Source: Sphingobacteriales bacterium 44-61
Lineage (GTDB): Bacteria > Bacteroidota > Bacteroidia > Chitinophagales > Chitinophagaceae
Assembly (NCBI GenBank): GCA_001898405.1
Contig: MKTW01000001.1
Span: forward strand, 248,001-312,000
DNA: 64,000 bases
Reading direction: 5' to 3'
The position numbers were made by a program, and so were the translations under genes. Of the stretch, positions 35,033 through 44,129 are shown piece by piece (within the stretch, counting starts at the first letter, position 1; each line of letters starts with the position of its first letter). A model generated the notes under the pieces. That model was given only the letters and a program-made list of their open reading frames with translations, had not been told where the DNA came from and did not search any database.

Positions 35033-35986
35033 TTACAGGCTCGGTCTTCTTTGTGAATGAACAAAGAGACTGGTGATGCTTTTGTTTTCAAACGCGTTGC
35101 GGATTGCTACAGCAAACAGGTCTGATACAGATATCACTTTGATCTTCGGGCTTTCCTTTTTAAGAGGGATAGTATCACAAACCACCAGTTCTTCCAGCAC
35201 ACTATTCTCTATATTCTCGTAAGCTTTGCCACTCAATACAGGGTGGGTGATCAAAGCCCTTACGCTCCGGGCGCCTTTTTCCTTTAAAAGAGCTGCACTT
35301 TTTGAAAGGGTGCCACCGGTATCGCATATATCATCAATGATCACAATATCTTTCCCGGTCACATCACCTATCACCACCATGCTGGCGATCTCATTAGCCC
35401 TTTTACGGTGCTTATCGCAGATCACCATTTCCGCGTTGAAATAGTTGGCTATTTCCCTTATACGGTTGGTAGCGCCCACATCAGGGGCCGCAAAGGTAAG
35501 GTTTTCCAGCTTCAGATTCTCAATGTAGGGGATAAAAACTGCATGGCTGTCCAGATGGTCTACCGGTATATCAAAATAACCCTGGATCTGAGGAGCATGG
35601 AGGTCCATGGTAATCACCCGGTCCACTCCGGCCGCTACTAACATATTGGCAACCAATTTACTACCAATTGCTACGCGGGGTTTGTCCTTCCGGTCCTGGC
35701 GGGAGTAGCCATAATAAGGCATTACGGCGATCACTTTGTAGGCGGAGGCGCGGCGGGCAGCATCGGCCATCAGCAGCAATTCCATGAGATTGTCCCCTGC
35801 AGGGGCATAAGTACTCTGAACAAGAAAAACAAAATCGCCCCTTATACTTTCCAGGAACATAGGACAAATTTCCCCGTCGCTGAATTTCTGGATAGCGATT
35901 TTGCCAGGTTTGGTCCCGTACTTTTGGCAGATTTGATCGGCCAGTTGTACAGAACTGGTTCCGGCGAAAATTTTAGCAGATTGCAT
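35033..35986 (-). CDS. prs: Ribose-phosphate pyrophosphokinase
   Basis: 317 residues from the ATG at 35986 (MQSAKIFAGTSSVQLA), the canonical length; the frame is open a further 81 bases upstream without family resemblance. Motifs are FSDGEICPMFLESIRG, YYGYSRQDRKDKPR, MDLHAPQIQGYFDIPVDHL, the catalytic flexible-loop region ICDKHRKRANEI, and the PRPP-binding loop IVIIDDICDTGGTLSKSA. It makes PRPP from ribose 5-phosphate and ATP for nucleotide, histidine, tryptophan and NAD synthesis. First gene of the prs-rplY-pth group. No tRNA gene lies upstream. Confidence 0.96.
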   Translation of the reverse strand: MQSAKIFAGTSSVQLADQICQKYGTKPGKIAIQKFSDGEICPMFLESIRGDFVFLVQSTYAPAGDNLMELLLMADAARRASAYKVIAVMPYYGYSRQDRKDKPRVAIGSKLVANMLVAAGVDRVITMDLHAPQIQGYFDIPVDHLDSHAVFIPYIENLKLENLTFAAPDVGATNRIREIANYFNAEMVICDKHRKRANEIASMVVIGDVTGKDIVIIDDICDTGGTLSKSAALLKEKGARSVRALITHPVLSGKAYENIENSVLEELVVCDTIPLKKESPKIKVISVSDLFAVAIRNAFENKSITSLFVHSQRRPSL

Positions 35987-36101
35987 GGAGATAAAATGCC
36001 AAAGGTGTAAAGGCCGCACAGGCCCCTTTGGAGCCGCGAAGATATTACTATCGCAGGAAGATCGCAAGAGGTCAGGGAAGAATTGTTCGCCCCTAACTAA
36101 C

Positions 36102-36311
36102 TCAATGCACCACTGCTGCGGTAGATACTTTTACAGGAAAACTGGCTGTTTTCTCAGCCGGGATCTGCTTGCCCAGGCTTACTGTATCTGAGTTAAGACT
36201 ATAAAAAAGAGAGGAACAAATGAAAATAGAGAGAAATAATACTACTACATACATTACAGCAAAGAACAAAATGGGATGAAGAGCCCCCAACGAATTAGAT
36301 CTGGATTTCAT
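36102..36311 (-). CDS. Small single-span membrane protein, unknown
   Basis: 69 residues: a short basic N-terminus (MKSRSNSLGALH), one strongly hydrophobic helix at about 14-41 (ILFFAVMYVVVLFLSIFICS) and a polar tail ending STAAVVH. The hydrophobic core and basic flank look like a real membrane protein, but I do not recognise a family. It sits between the divergent prs (115 bp) and radC genes. It could be a chance open frame. Confidence 0.45.
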   Translation of the reverse strand: MKSRSNSLGALHPILFFAVMYVVVLFLSIFICSSLFYSLNSDTVSLGKQIPAEKTASFPVKVSTAAVVH

Positions 36312-36417
36312 AACCGCCGGATTTAGTTTTTCAAAAATTGGATTTTACAATAGCCCCGGTAGCAGAACTACCTGAAAGTGGTATTGTGGGCATAAAAATA
36401 TATGTTAATTTGAAAGG

Positions 36418-37110
36418 GTGCAAGAGGAGAAGTACCCAATAAAACTATGGGCAAAAGACGATCAGCCCCGCGAAAAACTACTCAGATACGGCCCTGCCCA
36501 TCTGAGCGATACCGAATTGCTGGCCATCCTTCTTCAATGCGGTACCCGCCAAAAATCTGCTGTGGAGCTGGCCCGCCAGCTATTGAAACACGGCAAAAAT
36601 GATCTTCATGAGTTGGGCCGCCTTTCCGTTAAGGATTTTATGCGGATACCGGGCATCGGCAGTGCCAGGGCCATCAGCATCGCTGCTGCACTGGAACTGG
36701 GCCGCCGCCGTCATGCCGGCCTCTCTTTACAAAAGATCAGTATCCATTCCAGCCAGGATATTGCCCACTATCTCCAAACCCTGCTCAGGGATCACCATCA
36801 CGAAGTATTCGCTGTCCTTTATCTCAACCAGGCCAATAAGCTCAACCACTTTGAGATCATCAGCGAGGGCGGGATCACTGCCACGGTCGCCGATCCACGC
36901 ATCATTCTCAAAAAAGCACTCGAAGAAGATGCGGTCAGCATTATTCTCTGCCATAACCACCCTTCCGGTAATCTCCGCCCCAGCCGTGCTGATCAATACC
37001 TGACACAAAAAATCAGGGATGCTGCCAATTTCTTTGACATCCGGCTAATCGATCACGTGATTGTGAGTGATGAGGGGTATTATAGTTTTGCAGAGCAGGG
37101 GATGCTTTAG
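36418..37110 (+). CDS. radC: RadC/YeeS-type JAB-domain protein
   Basis: 230 residues. The N-terminal UPF0758 part has RYGPAHLSDTELLAILLQCG and a helix-hairpin-helix FMRIPGIGSARAISIAAALELG near residue 75. The C-terminal JAMM metalloprotease-like domain has the zinc motif HNHPSGNLRPSRAD (HxH...S..D). Historically annotated as a DNA repair protein; a direct repair role is disputed. The start is GTG at 36418, right after a TTAATTTG box, so the message may be nearly leaderless. It converges with the DUF3467 gene (16-bp gap). Confidence 0.9.
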   Translation: MQEEKYPIKLWAKDDQPREKLLRYGPAHLSDTELLAILLQCGTRQKSAVELARQLLKHGKNDLHELGRLSVKDFMRIPGIGSARAISIAAALELGRRRHAGLSLQKISIHSSQDIAHYLQTLLRDHHHEVFAVLYLNQANKLNHFEIISEGGITATVADPRIILKKALEEDAVSIILCHNHPSGNLRPSRADQYLTQKIRDAANFFDIRLIDHVIVSDEGYYSFAEQGML

Positions 37111-37126
37111 AAAAAGCCGGGACAAG

Positions 37127-37438
37127 CTACGCTTGAGCCGTCGGTCCTCCAAAATTCATTGGAAACTGTGTCTCTTCCAGATCTTTGATCGCGCCATTGG
37201 CTGCTTCGTATTTGCTGATATTTTCTGTAATGGCTTTCATGAAACGTTTGGCATGCTGAGGCGTGAGAATGATACGCGATTTCACTTTGCTTTTGGGAGT
37301 GCCGGGCATAACGTTCACAAAATCGATCACGAATTCGGCATGAGAGTGCGTGATGATGGCGAGATTGGCATAAGTGCCTTCTGCTACTTCTTCTGATATT
37401 TCGATATTGAGCTGATTGTTGGGTTGCTGATCAGACAT
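37127..37438 (-). CDS. DUF3467-domain protein
   Basis: 103 residues of the small, widespread DUF3467 family. Core features are YANLAIITHSHAEFVIDFVNVMPG and KSRIILTPQHAKRFMKAITENISKYE. It is soluble with no signal peptide. Function is unknown. The gene is alone on its strand between radC and the SusD gene, with a 215-bp upstream gap that contains the terminator of the SusC/SusD operon at 37562. Confidence 0.9.
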   Translation of the reverse strand: MSDQQPNNQLNIEISEEVAEGTYANLAIITHSHAEFVIDFVNVMPGTPKSKVKSRIILTPQHAKRFMKAITENISKYEAANGAIKDLEETQFPMNFGGPTAQA

Positions 37439-37561
37439 AAAAAATATTTTACAATTCGGATTTCAAGTACAAAGTAACGGCTTTTATCTGAAGGGGAGCT
37501 TTTCTGCTACCTAAGCTGTATTTTTTCAAAGAATGCTCTGCTACGCCTGACTTAATAAAAA

Positions 37562-37586
37562 AAGCATCAACATATAGTTGATGCTT
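37562..37586 (-). terminator. Rho-independent terminator of the first SusC-SusD operon
   Basis: A perfect 10-bp stem (AAGCATCAAC at 37562-37571 and GTTGATGCTT at 37577-37586) with loop ATATA. On the minus strand it is followed by TTTTTTATT. It lies 67 bp after the SusD stop codon at 37654. Confidence 0.85.
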
Positions 37587-37653
37587 TTTTATCATTTCCG
37601 GCAGAACTGGAGTTTCTCATTTTTGAAACATGTTCCGCTGGCAGAATTTGATG

Positions 37654-39093
37654 TTATTGTTTATCCCACCACACTCTTGAATCAGGAGTGTCGCCACCAG
37701 CGATTTTGCCTGCTGCTGTATTGGTGTTGTCTGTGTTTACAGCATAAGCCAATGAACCATAGGTCAAGCGGCGTGGTATCTGCTTGCTTGCATTGGTAGC
37801 ATCAGGAGTGGGAACCAGTGCAGGAACATTTGTTCTGCGCCAGTTAGACCAGGCCTGTGTGCCATTGGGATAGAATGCAAAGTATTGTTGCATCTGGATC
37901 TTAGTCAAAGCATCTGTCGTGAGTGCCACATTGGCTTGACCCATATATGTAGCTAACAGTGTAGGGTTCTTAATTCCCCATTGTCTCCATGATTCAGAAA
38001 TACCTTTCTCATAAAGAGCTGCGGCATCGGCGGTAATCCATCCGCGTTGCGCTGCTTCCGCAGCAGCAAGAAGAACGCTTGATGTTGTGATAAGCGGGAA
38101 GGCTGAAGCTGTTCCTCTGAAACCTGAAGCCAGGATCTTAGCATAGCTAGGGTTCGCATCGCCAAATGCAACCGCATCAGGCCTTGTCAAACCATAAGGG
38201 AAACCTATAGTAGAGCTTCCGAATGCAGCCTGCCTTGGATCTCCATAAGCAACCATGAAGTCTGTCATCAGTTTTGATTCTGCAAAGTCAGTACGTCCGT
38301 TATACAGATTGTAGAAAGGGTTCCTGAATGCAGCTACGTTACCTGGGTAAGACAGGGTTACAGTTCTTGTGCTGTCATCGATATAACCATCGCTATCCGT
38401 GAAAGCTGCGTTGAATTCAGTAGCAGCCCAATCGCCCGGATTAGGATAGATCTTACTTGTACGGAGAGAGATCAACATTCGAAGTGAGTTGGCAACTCTT
38501 TTCCAGGCTGCTGCATCCCCTTTGAAGAGGAAATCACCTACAGGCTTAGTACCATTATCGAATTGATCACTTGCTTCTTTCAGTTCCTTGATAAGGTCTT
38601 TGTAAATTGCTTCCTGTGTGTCATACGCAGGTGTCAGGTCTTCAGGGCCTTTCAGTGCTTCTGAGTAAGGAATATCTCCCCATCTGTCAGTAATGTTCCA
38701 ATAAATATATGCTTTCAGGATACGCGCGATCGCGATCTGATTGTTAGCGGAACCGAATTTAGCAGACAAAGGGAGTTTGTCCGGATCTGTATTATAAATG
38801 ATGATGTTCTGAAGATCATACAACAAACCGGAATAGTTTCCATCAAAATCCAATTTTGGAAGCGCATAGAGGGATACTTCGGTGTATTGCGTTTCTGAGA
38901 AATACTGGGCATACAGACCATCACGCGTCTGAGACCCTGCAGCTCCTAAACCAGATTCAACGTTACTCAGCAAAGCTGCCGTTGAAGGAGTGCTCGTACC
39001 ATTCGGATTAATGTTGGTATCCCCAAACTTACTGCAGCTGGTTACCAACAGCGAAGCCGAAGCTATAGCGATTAAAGATTTTACTGATTTCAT
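37654..39093 (-). CDS. SusD/RagB-family outer-membrane lipoprotein (pair 1)
   Basis: 479 residues. The lipoprotein signal peptide ends in LLVTSC, with CSKFGDTN after the cysteine, a plausible surface-export context. NPNGTSTPSTAALLSNVE and the C-terminal FAFYPNGTQAWSNWRRTNVPAL mark it as the SusD-like type that binds substrate above the SusC channel. The central YIYWNITDRWGDIPYSEAL is the conserved TPR-like core of the family. It follows its SusC partner by 31 bp. The ligand is unknown because no glycosidase, peptidase or binding motif accompanies it. Confidence 0.92.
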   Translation of the reverse strand: MKSVKSLIAIASASLLVTSCSKFGDTNINPNGTSTPSTAALLSNVESGLGAAGSQTRDGLYAQYFSETQYTEVSLYALPKLDFDGNYSGLLYDLQNIIIYNTDPDKLPLSAKFGSANNQIAIARILKAYIYWNITDRWGDIPYSEALKGPEDLTPAYDTQEAIYKDLIKELKEASDQFDNGTKPVGDFLFKGDAAAWKRVANSLRMLISLRTSKIYPNPGDWAATEFNAAFTDSDGYIDDSTRTVTLSYPGNVAAFRNPFYNLYNGRTDFAESKLMTDFMVAYGDPRQAAFGSSTIGFPYGLTRPDAVAFGDANPSYAKILASGFRGTASAFPLITTSSVLLAAAEAAQRGWITADAAALYEKGISESWRQWGIKNPTLLATYMGQANVALTTDALTKIQMQQYFAFYPNGTQAWSNWRRTNVPALVPTPDATNASKQIPRRLTYGSLAYAVNTDNTNTAAGKIAGGDTPDSRVWWDKQ

Positions 39094-39124
39094 ATTATTC
39101 TTTTTTCAATGAAATGAAGGATTA

Positions 39125-42100
39125 TTAGAACCCGAGTTTCAGGTTAACACCAAGTGATCTTGTACCTGGGAATTGACCGTTCTCACCAAACACGTTACTG
39201 ATCTCTGAAGGATCGAAATCTTTCGATTTCCTGTAGATCATCCATGGGTTACGTGCAATAACAGAGAATGTTGCATTTTGCAGCCATTTGCTGGTAAAGC
39301 CCCATTTCTGTACAGGAAGCCTGTAACCGAGACTAACTTCACGCATTTTCACATAGCTCAGGTCATAGATGAATTCGTCAAATACGTTGTTGCCAACCAT
39401 GTTGTGGAAATAGTCTGAAGCTTCAACATACATATCTATAGGGTTTTTATCAGCATCAACGCCTACCATGTGGATACCACCGCCATCAGCAACAGCATCA
39501 CGGATAGGTTTGCCTCTGTCATTCAGACCTGCTGTACGTGCAGTCAGACCAGAATAAGATCCCCACATGTCAGACATAGAGAAGAACTTACCTCCAACCT
39601 GAAAATCGATATTAATATTCAGGACGATATTTTTATAAGTGAAGGAGTTCTGAACACCACCGGTGTAATCAGGAAGAACGCTACCAAATTTCACGTTTTC
39701 TGATTTAACGTAGTTGCCGTCTTCGTCCAACACTGGTTTACCATCAATATAAGTTTTACCGCCACCGATCAGCATACCCCAGGTTTGACCTTCCTGGTGA
39801 ACTGTAAAGGGAGGAGTAATACCATTGAAACCAGCACCGCTGGAAAGAGTGATCTGAGATACACCAGGAGCGAGAGATACCACTTTATTATCGATAATGT
39901 TAGCATAAGTTGCGCTCAACTCCCATGAGAAGTCTTTAGTGTTTACAGGGCGAACAAAGCCTTGCAGCTCGATACCTTTACGGGTAATCTCACCAGCATT
40001 GATTGTTTGTGAACTGAAACCGCTTGTACCGCTAACAGTAACAGAAATAGGAGAATTCTCAGTTGTAGCGTTATAATAAGTTGCACTGATACCTACCCTG
40101 TTTCTCAGGAAGCGAAGATCAATACCAAGTTCTTTGGTTGTTTGAGTCGCACCCCTGATGCTTGAACTTACAAGTCCGTTGGGAGTACCTTGTACAAAAT
40201 AGTTTGTTGTTGTAGTTCCTGATGATTGAGCCCACTGGTCAGCACCGATGCTGTAAGCAAGTGCCAGGTTGTATGGGCTGATAGCCTGGGGAACTTCACC
40301 CCATGCACCTCTTAATTTACCATAAGACAACCAGGGCAGTGAGCTCTTTGTAAGATCACTAAACACAAAGCCTGCACCAAATGATTTTACAAAGATGCTA
40401 TTGTCGTCAGCTGGTAAAGTAGAATACCAGTCATTACGCAAAGTCGCATCCAGGAATATCATGTTTTTCCAGCTACCGCTCAACCTTGTGAAAACCGCAC
40501 GGCGTTTTTCTTCACTTCTGCTGTTGCCGTAAGCAATAGGAGAAAGAGAGTTGTTAAGAGCGAAAAAGTCAGGGATATACAAACCATCACGAGTGTTGGC
40601 GTTAATTCCTTTGCTGGAGATTTTCACGATCTCACCACCTGCCAGAACATCGATTCCGAAATCGTTGATTTTTTTATTGTATGTACCGATCATCTCATAG
40701 CGGTCATCGGTAAAGTAAGATTCGCTGGTAGAATAACCTGCTTTTGTACCTGTTTGTCTTGCACTTCTTTCCAGAAGATAGTAAGTTCTGTTCTCACCCC
40801 AGGTATTAACCAGACTCTTACGGTAAGTTCCTCTCAGTTTGAAATCACTGTTGATCTTGTAAGTCAGTGATACGTCACCAAAGAGGCGGTCACGTCTGAA
40901 AAGATTCTCCTGGTTATCAAAATAAGTGAAAGGATTGTACCAGTAGTTTGCGCCATAAAAGTTAACAGGGTTGTTTGCGTTATAGGAGCCGGGGTTAGAA
41001 TGGTTCCATGCACCTACTACACCAGGAGTTCCTGTTGCACCATCAGGTGAAGTTACTCCTTTAAGTTCCTTCAGGATCTTTGTATCCAGATCGCGGTGGA
41101 ACCATTGGTTAAAGCTACCTGAAGACATGTTACTGTAACCGTCATTATTTTCAGCCTGTTGATTTTGGGTCACATAGTTAAGATTGGTAGCTATTGTCAA
41201 ATGCGTACCCAGATCCACGGAGAAATTAGCAGCGAAAGTATTTCTTTTCAGGTATGTGTTAGGAATAAGCCCCTGGATATCCAGGTTGGTGTATGAGATC
41301 CTTGTAGAGTAGTTATCACCGGCTTTGGAGAAGTTTATGTTATTGGTAGTAGTGATACCGGTGTTATAGAAATCACGCACATTGTCCTTTTGAGGAACAA
41401 GGCTTGTTGTTTTATAAGAATACTGAGTGCCGGGATACCATGCATACCAGGGAATATATTCCTGTCCTTCCATACGGGGTCCCCATGAAGCATCATCTGT
41501 ATAATCATGATAGAACTTGCCATCCAACGCCTTCCATGCTTCAGGCTGGCCGGCAACCCATTTGTACTGGATAAGGTTGGAAACGCCACCACCAGCATAT
41601 TCATTCTGATAGTTTGGCAGAATATAAACTTTATCAACAGTAACACCGCTGTTTACTTCAATACCAATTCCTTTTTGACCTTTTTTTGCGCGTTTAGTAG
41701 TAATTACTATCGCACCATCAGCAGCCTGAGGACCGTAGATAGCTGCACCGCTGGGTCCGTTCAGCACTGTCAGGTCTTCTACATCGTCAGGGTTGATATC
41801 AACTGAGTTAGTAGGAGTACCGTCAACGATGTAAAGAAGGCTTTGACCACCAAGCGTACCATCACCACGCAAACGGATAGCAGCATCGCGACCAAGAGCT
41901 GCAGTAGATTGGCTACGCACCTGAGCACCGGCTACTTTACCAGCAATTGCATTGTTGATGTTGGGTTGACGAATGGTGTTCAATTGTTCAGCATTCACCA
42001 CCTGCGCATTGGAAGTTAAGCTTCGTTGAGTCTTTTTTGTGTTATAACCGCTCGAAACAATTACCTCAACGAGGTTTTCACTTGTTTTATCGAGGGTAAC

Positions 42101-42367
42101 ACTTACTGCATTACCAGCGCCTACAGTTATTTCTTTTGTGCTGAAACCTTGACTGGAGATTACGAGAACGTCGCCGGTTTTGACTTTAATGAAGAATGTT
42201 CCGGCCTGATCTGCAATGGCACCTTGGTTTGTGCCTTTGATCGTGACACTTGCTAAGGGAACTGCTATTCCCTGCTCGTCTGTCACTTTACCCGTTACGC
42301 TACGGGTTTGAGCAAATGCCAATGCACTAAATAGCATCAGCATCGCTAGAGATGCGATTTTTCTCAT
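39125..42367 (-). CDS. SusC/RagA-family TonB-dependent receptor (pair 1)
   Basis: 1080 residues. After the signal peptide (ALAFAQ) comes the carboxypeptidase-regulatory-like domain, TRSVTGKVTDEQGIAVPLASVTIKG, then the plug (AGAQVRSQSTAALGRDAAIRLRG with IVDGTPTNS) and a 22-stranded barrel ending in GVNLKLGF with a terminal phenylalanine. There is no N-terminal STN signalling domain, so it is not of the sigma/anti-sigma regulated class. It actively imports a ligand held by the SusD protein. The upstream 322-bp gap contains the terminator of the preceding pair and no recognisable promoter. Confidence 0.94.
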   Translation of the reverse strand: MRKIASLAMLMLFSALAFAQTRSVTGKVTDEQGIAVPLASVTIKGTNQGAIADQAGTFFIKVKTGDVLVISSQGFSTKEITVGAGNAVSVTLDKTSENLVEVIVSSGYNTKKTQRSLTSNAQVVNAEQLNTIRQPNINNAIAGKVAGAQVRSQSTAALGRDAAIRLRGDGTLGGQSLLYIVDGTPTNSVDINPDDVEDLTVLNGPSGAAIYGPQAADGAIVITTKRAKKGQKGIGIEVNSGVTVDKVYILPNYQNEYAGGGVSNLIQYKWVAGQPEAWKALDGKFYHDYTDDASWGPRMEGQEYIPWYAWYPGTQYSYKTTSLVPQKDNVRDFYNTGITTTNNINFSKAGDNYSTRISYTNLDIQGLIPNTYLKRNTFAANFSVDLGTHLTIATNLNYVTQNQQAENNDGYSNMSSGSFNQWFHRDLDTKILKELKGVTSPDGATGTPGVVGAWNHSNPGSYNANNPVNFYGANYWYNPFTYFDNQENLFRRDRLFGDVSLTYKINSDFKLRGTYRKSLVNTWGENRTYYLLERSARQTGTKAGYSTSESYFTDDRYEMIGTYNKKINDFGIDVLAGGEIVKISSKGINANTRDGLYIPDFFALNNSLSPIAYGNSRSEEKRRAVFTRLSGSWKNMIFLDATLRNDWYSTLPADDNSIFVKSFGAGFVFSDLTKSSLPWLSYGKLRGAWGEVPQAISPYNLALAYSIGADQWAQSSGTTTTNYFVQGTPNGLVSSSIRGATQTTKELGIDLRFLRNRVGISATYYNATTENSPISVTVSGTSGFSSQTINAGEITRKGIELQGFVRPVNTKDFSWELSATYANIIDNKVVSLAPGVSQITLSSGAGFNGITPPFTVHQEGQTWGMLIGGGKTYIDGKPVLDEDGNYVKSENVKFGSVLPDYTGGVQNSFTYKNIVLNINIDFQVGGKFFSMSDMWGSYSGLTARTAGLNDRGKPIRDAVADGGGIHMVGVDADKNPIDMYVEASDYFHNMVGNNVFDEFIYDLSYVKMREVSLGYRLPVQKWGFTSKWLQNATFSVIARNPWMIYRKSKDFDPSEISNVFGENGQFPGTRSLGVNLKLGF

Positions 42368-42689
42368 GTGAGTTAATTTTAATATAAACTAATGATTCTT
42401 AAAGGACTTTCGTCTTCTACAGATAGCATTATCGTAATAAGAGACATCAGAGCCTTTTAAAAAGCTGCGCCAAATTAAAGTTTTTTTAACATTCAAATTT
42501 CAAATACACAAAAAAATATCTTACAACTGCCCATTAAAGCTGGCTGGAAAGATCAAATAGATGACATAATATATATATGGTATCATAAATTCTTTATCAC
42601 AGCATATACAACAAAGACGGATGCCTTATGCATCCGTCTTTGTTGTATACAGTCCTGATAATTTGTAGTCAGCTCTTTATCACAGTAAT
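42368..42689. other. 322-bp gap between SusC-SusD pairs 1 and 2
   Basis: No gene. It holds the 20-bp hairpin at 42605-42649 near the end of pair 2. The rest is A/T-rich leader of pair 1, including a TATATATAT run near 42570. I searched for a TTTG-N19-TAnnTTTG promoter on the minus strand and found none with acceptable spacing. Confidence 0.6.
42605..42649 (-). terminator. Strong hairpin terminator of SusC-SusD pair 2
   Basis: A perfect 20-bp inverted repeat (42605-42624 and 42630-42649) with loop CTTAT. Its core is GACGGATGC flanked by ACAACAAA on one arm, so the T-rich tail is part of the stem. It lies 41 bp after the SusD stop codon at 42690. The near-symmetry means it could terminate transcription from either side. 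Confidence 0.8.
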
Positions 42690-44117
42690 TCAAAAGTCAT
42701 CCCACCATAAATGCGTATCCACTTTATCTCCACCAATAGCACTTGCTGCCTGATTATAATTCGTTGTATTATAGTTCTGTTCATTAACAGGATAAGTATA
42801 CCTCAATGGCATTGCACTCAATGCCCGGTAGGCTGGTTGCAATTGAGGATAGTCCAGCCTTCTCCATTCAATCCAGGCATCCCATCCACGGTTATACAAT
42901 GCAATCCATTTTTGTATACCGATCTTTTGCTTATACGAGCCGGCAGCAGTTGCATAGTTTACAGATGGCTGTGTACGGTAAACTGTGGCCTGCGCTTGTG
43001 TACCACCCCAGAACAAAACTGATGCATCAATTGCATTGTTGTAATGCTGCGCTGCTGTAGCTCCTACAGAAAATCCGCGTGCTGCTGCTTCTGCCAGTAA
43101 GAATTCTACTTCAGCATAATCCAGCAATACACCTGGAAACTCAGGAGCTGTGATCACTTCATCCGGTTTTGAGAAAGTGGAATAGCTGCTGCTGGTGCCG
43201 GGATCACCGCCGGAATAACCATTGGTCTCATCCACTGTAAAGTATAAAGGGATGCGCGGATCATTGAACTGCTTCATTTGATCTACAAGAGTACTGGCTG
43301 CAACAAAGTCCTGACGCCCGCTCTGCACAAGGTCTTCCCATATCGGGTTCGTATTGGGCGGTGATGCCAGAAACTTAAACATGGCATTGTCATCATTGGA
43401 AGTAAACACGCCACCTGCATATGCAGCTTCAACTATCGTTTTCGCCTGTGCTGCGCTGATATCCGCAATGGTCATTCCCATTTTCAGCTTGAATGAATTG
43501 GCAAACTTCTTCCATGCGGCCATATCATTTCCATATATTATATCTGCATTACCAAGACCGTTTGCCGAGGTATTGATAGCCGCTATATCAGCATCCAATC
43601 TCTTCAAAAGATCGGCATAGATAGTAGCGGCATCATCATATACCGGGAACACATTATCGATATCCATCGCTTCTGTATAAGGAATATTGCCGAATGTGGT
43701 AATAAGATAATAATAAGCATACACCTGCAGTATATCCACTACCGCCAGTTGATTTGCCTTTACCTGCTCATCAGTTACCTGATCAGGTATAAGCTTTTTT
43801 GCTTCCTGCAAATCCTTCAATACATCGCGGTATAATGCGGCCCATACATTTTGCGGAATATTCCGTGTGTTCAGATCGTAGCGGCTTTCTCCAAGATAAG
43901 TTGTTTCCTGCCATTGCTGAACGATCAACCGGAATATGTTCAGGTTCACGTTGGAGGAACTGAGCGTACGCACCAGTCCTCTTTCAGCATTGGTGACAAG
44001 CGAAGATCCTGCTACCATGGTAGGGTTCTTCGGGTCACTGTTGAGGGTGGTCAGGTCCTTTTTACACGACCCCAGCAACAATGCTGTGATTATTATGGTT
44101 ACAAAAAATTTTGTCAT
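42690..44117 (-). CDS. SusD/RagB-family outer-membrane lipoprotein (pair 2)
   Basis: 475 residues. The lipoprotein signal ends LLGSCK, followed by KDLTTLNSDPKNPTM, a typical SusD-like N-terminus. The family core YAYYYLITTFGNIPYTEAM lies near residue 135 and the C-terminal GIQKWIALYNRGWDAWIEWRR near residue 400. It follows its SusC partner by 12 bp. Substrate unknown. The same subtype of SusD occurs in all three pairs, suggesting that they arose by duplication or recruit chemically similar ligands. Confidence 0.92.
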   Translation of the reverse strand: MTKFFVTIIITALLLGSCKKDLTTLNSDPKNPTMVAGSSLVTNAERGLVRTLSSSNVNLNIFRLIVQQWQETTYLGESRYDLNTRNIPQNVWAALYRDVLKDLQEAKKLIPDQVTDEQVKANQLAVVDILQVYAYYYLITTFGNIPYTEAMDIDNVFPVYDDAATIYADLLKRLDADIAAINTSANGLGNADIIYGNDMAAWKKFANSFKLKMGMTIADISAAQAKTIVEAAYAGGVFTSNDDNAMFKFLASPPNTNPIWEDLVQSGRQDFVAASTLVDQMKQFNDPRIPLYFTVDETNGYSGGDPGTSSSYSTFSKPDEVITAPEFPGVLLDYAEVEFLLAEAAARGFSVGATAAQHYNNAIDASVLFWGGTQAQATVYRTQPSVNYATAAGSYKQKIGIQKWIALYNRGWDAWIEWRRLDYPQLQPAYRALSAMPLRYTYPVNEQNYNTTNYNQAASAIGGDKVDTHLWWDDF

Positions 44118-44129
44118 AGCAATATCTTT

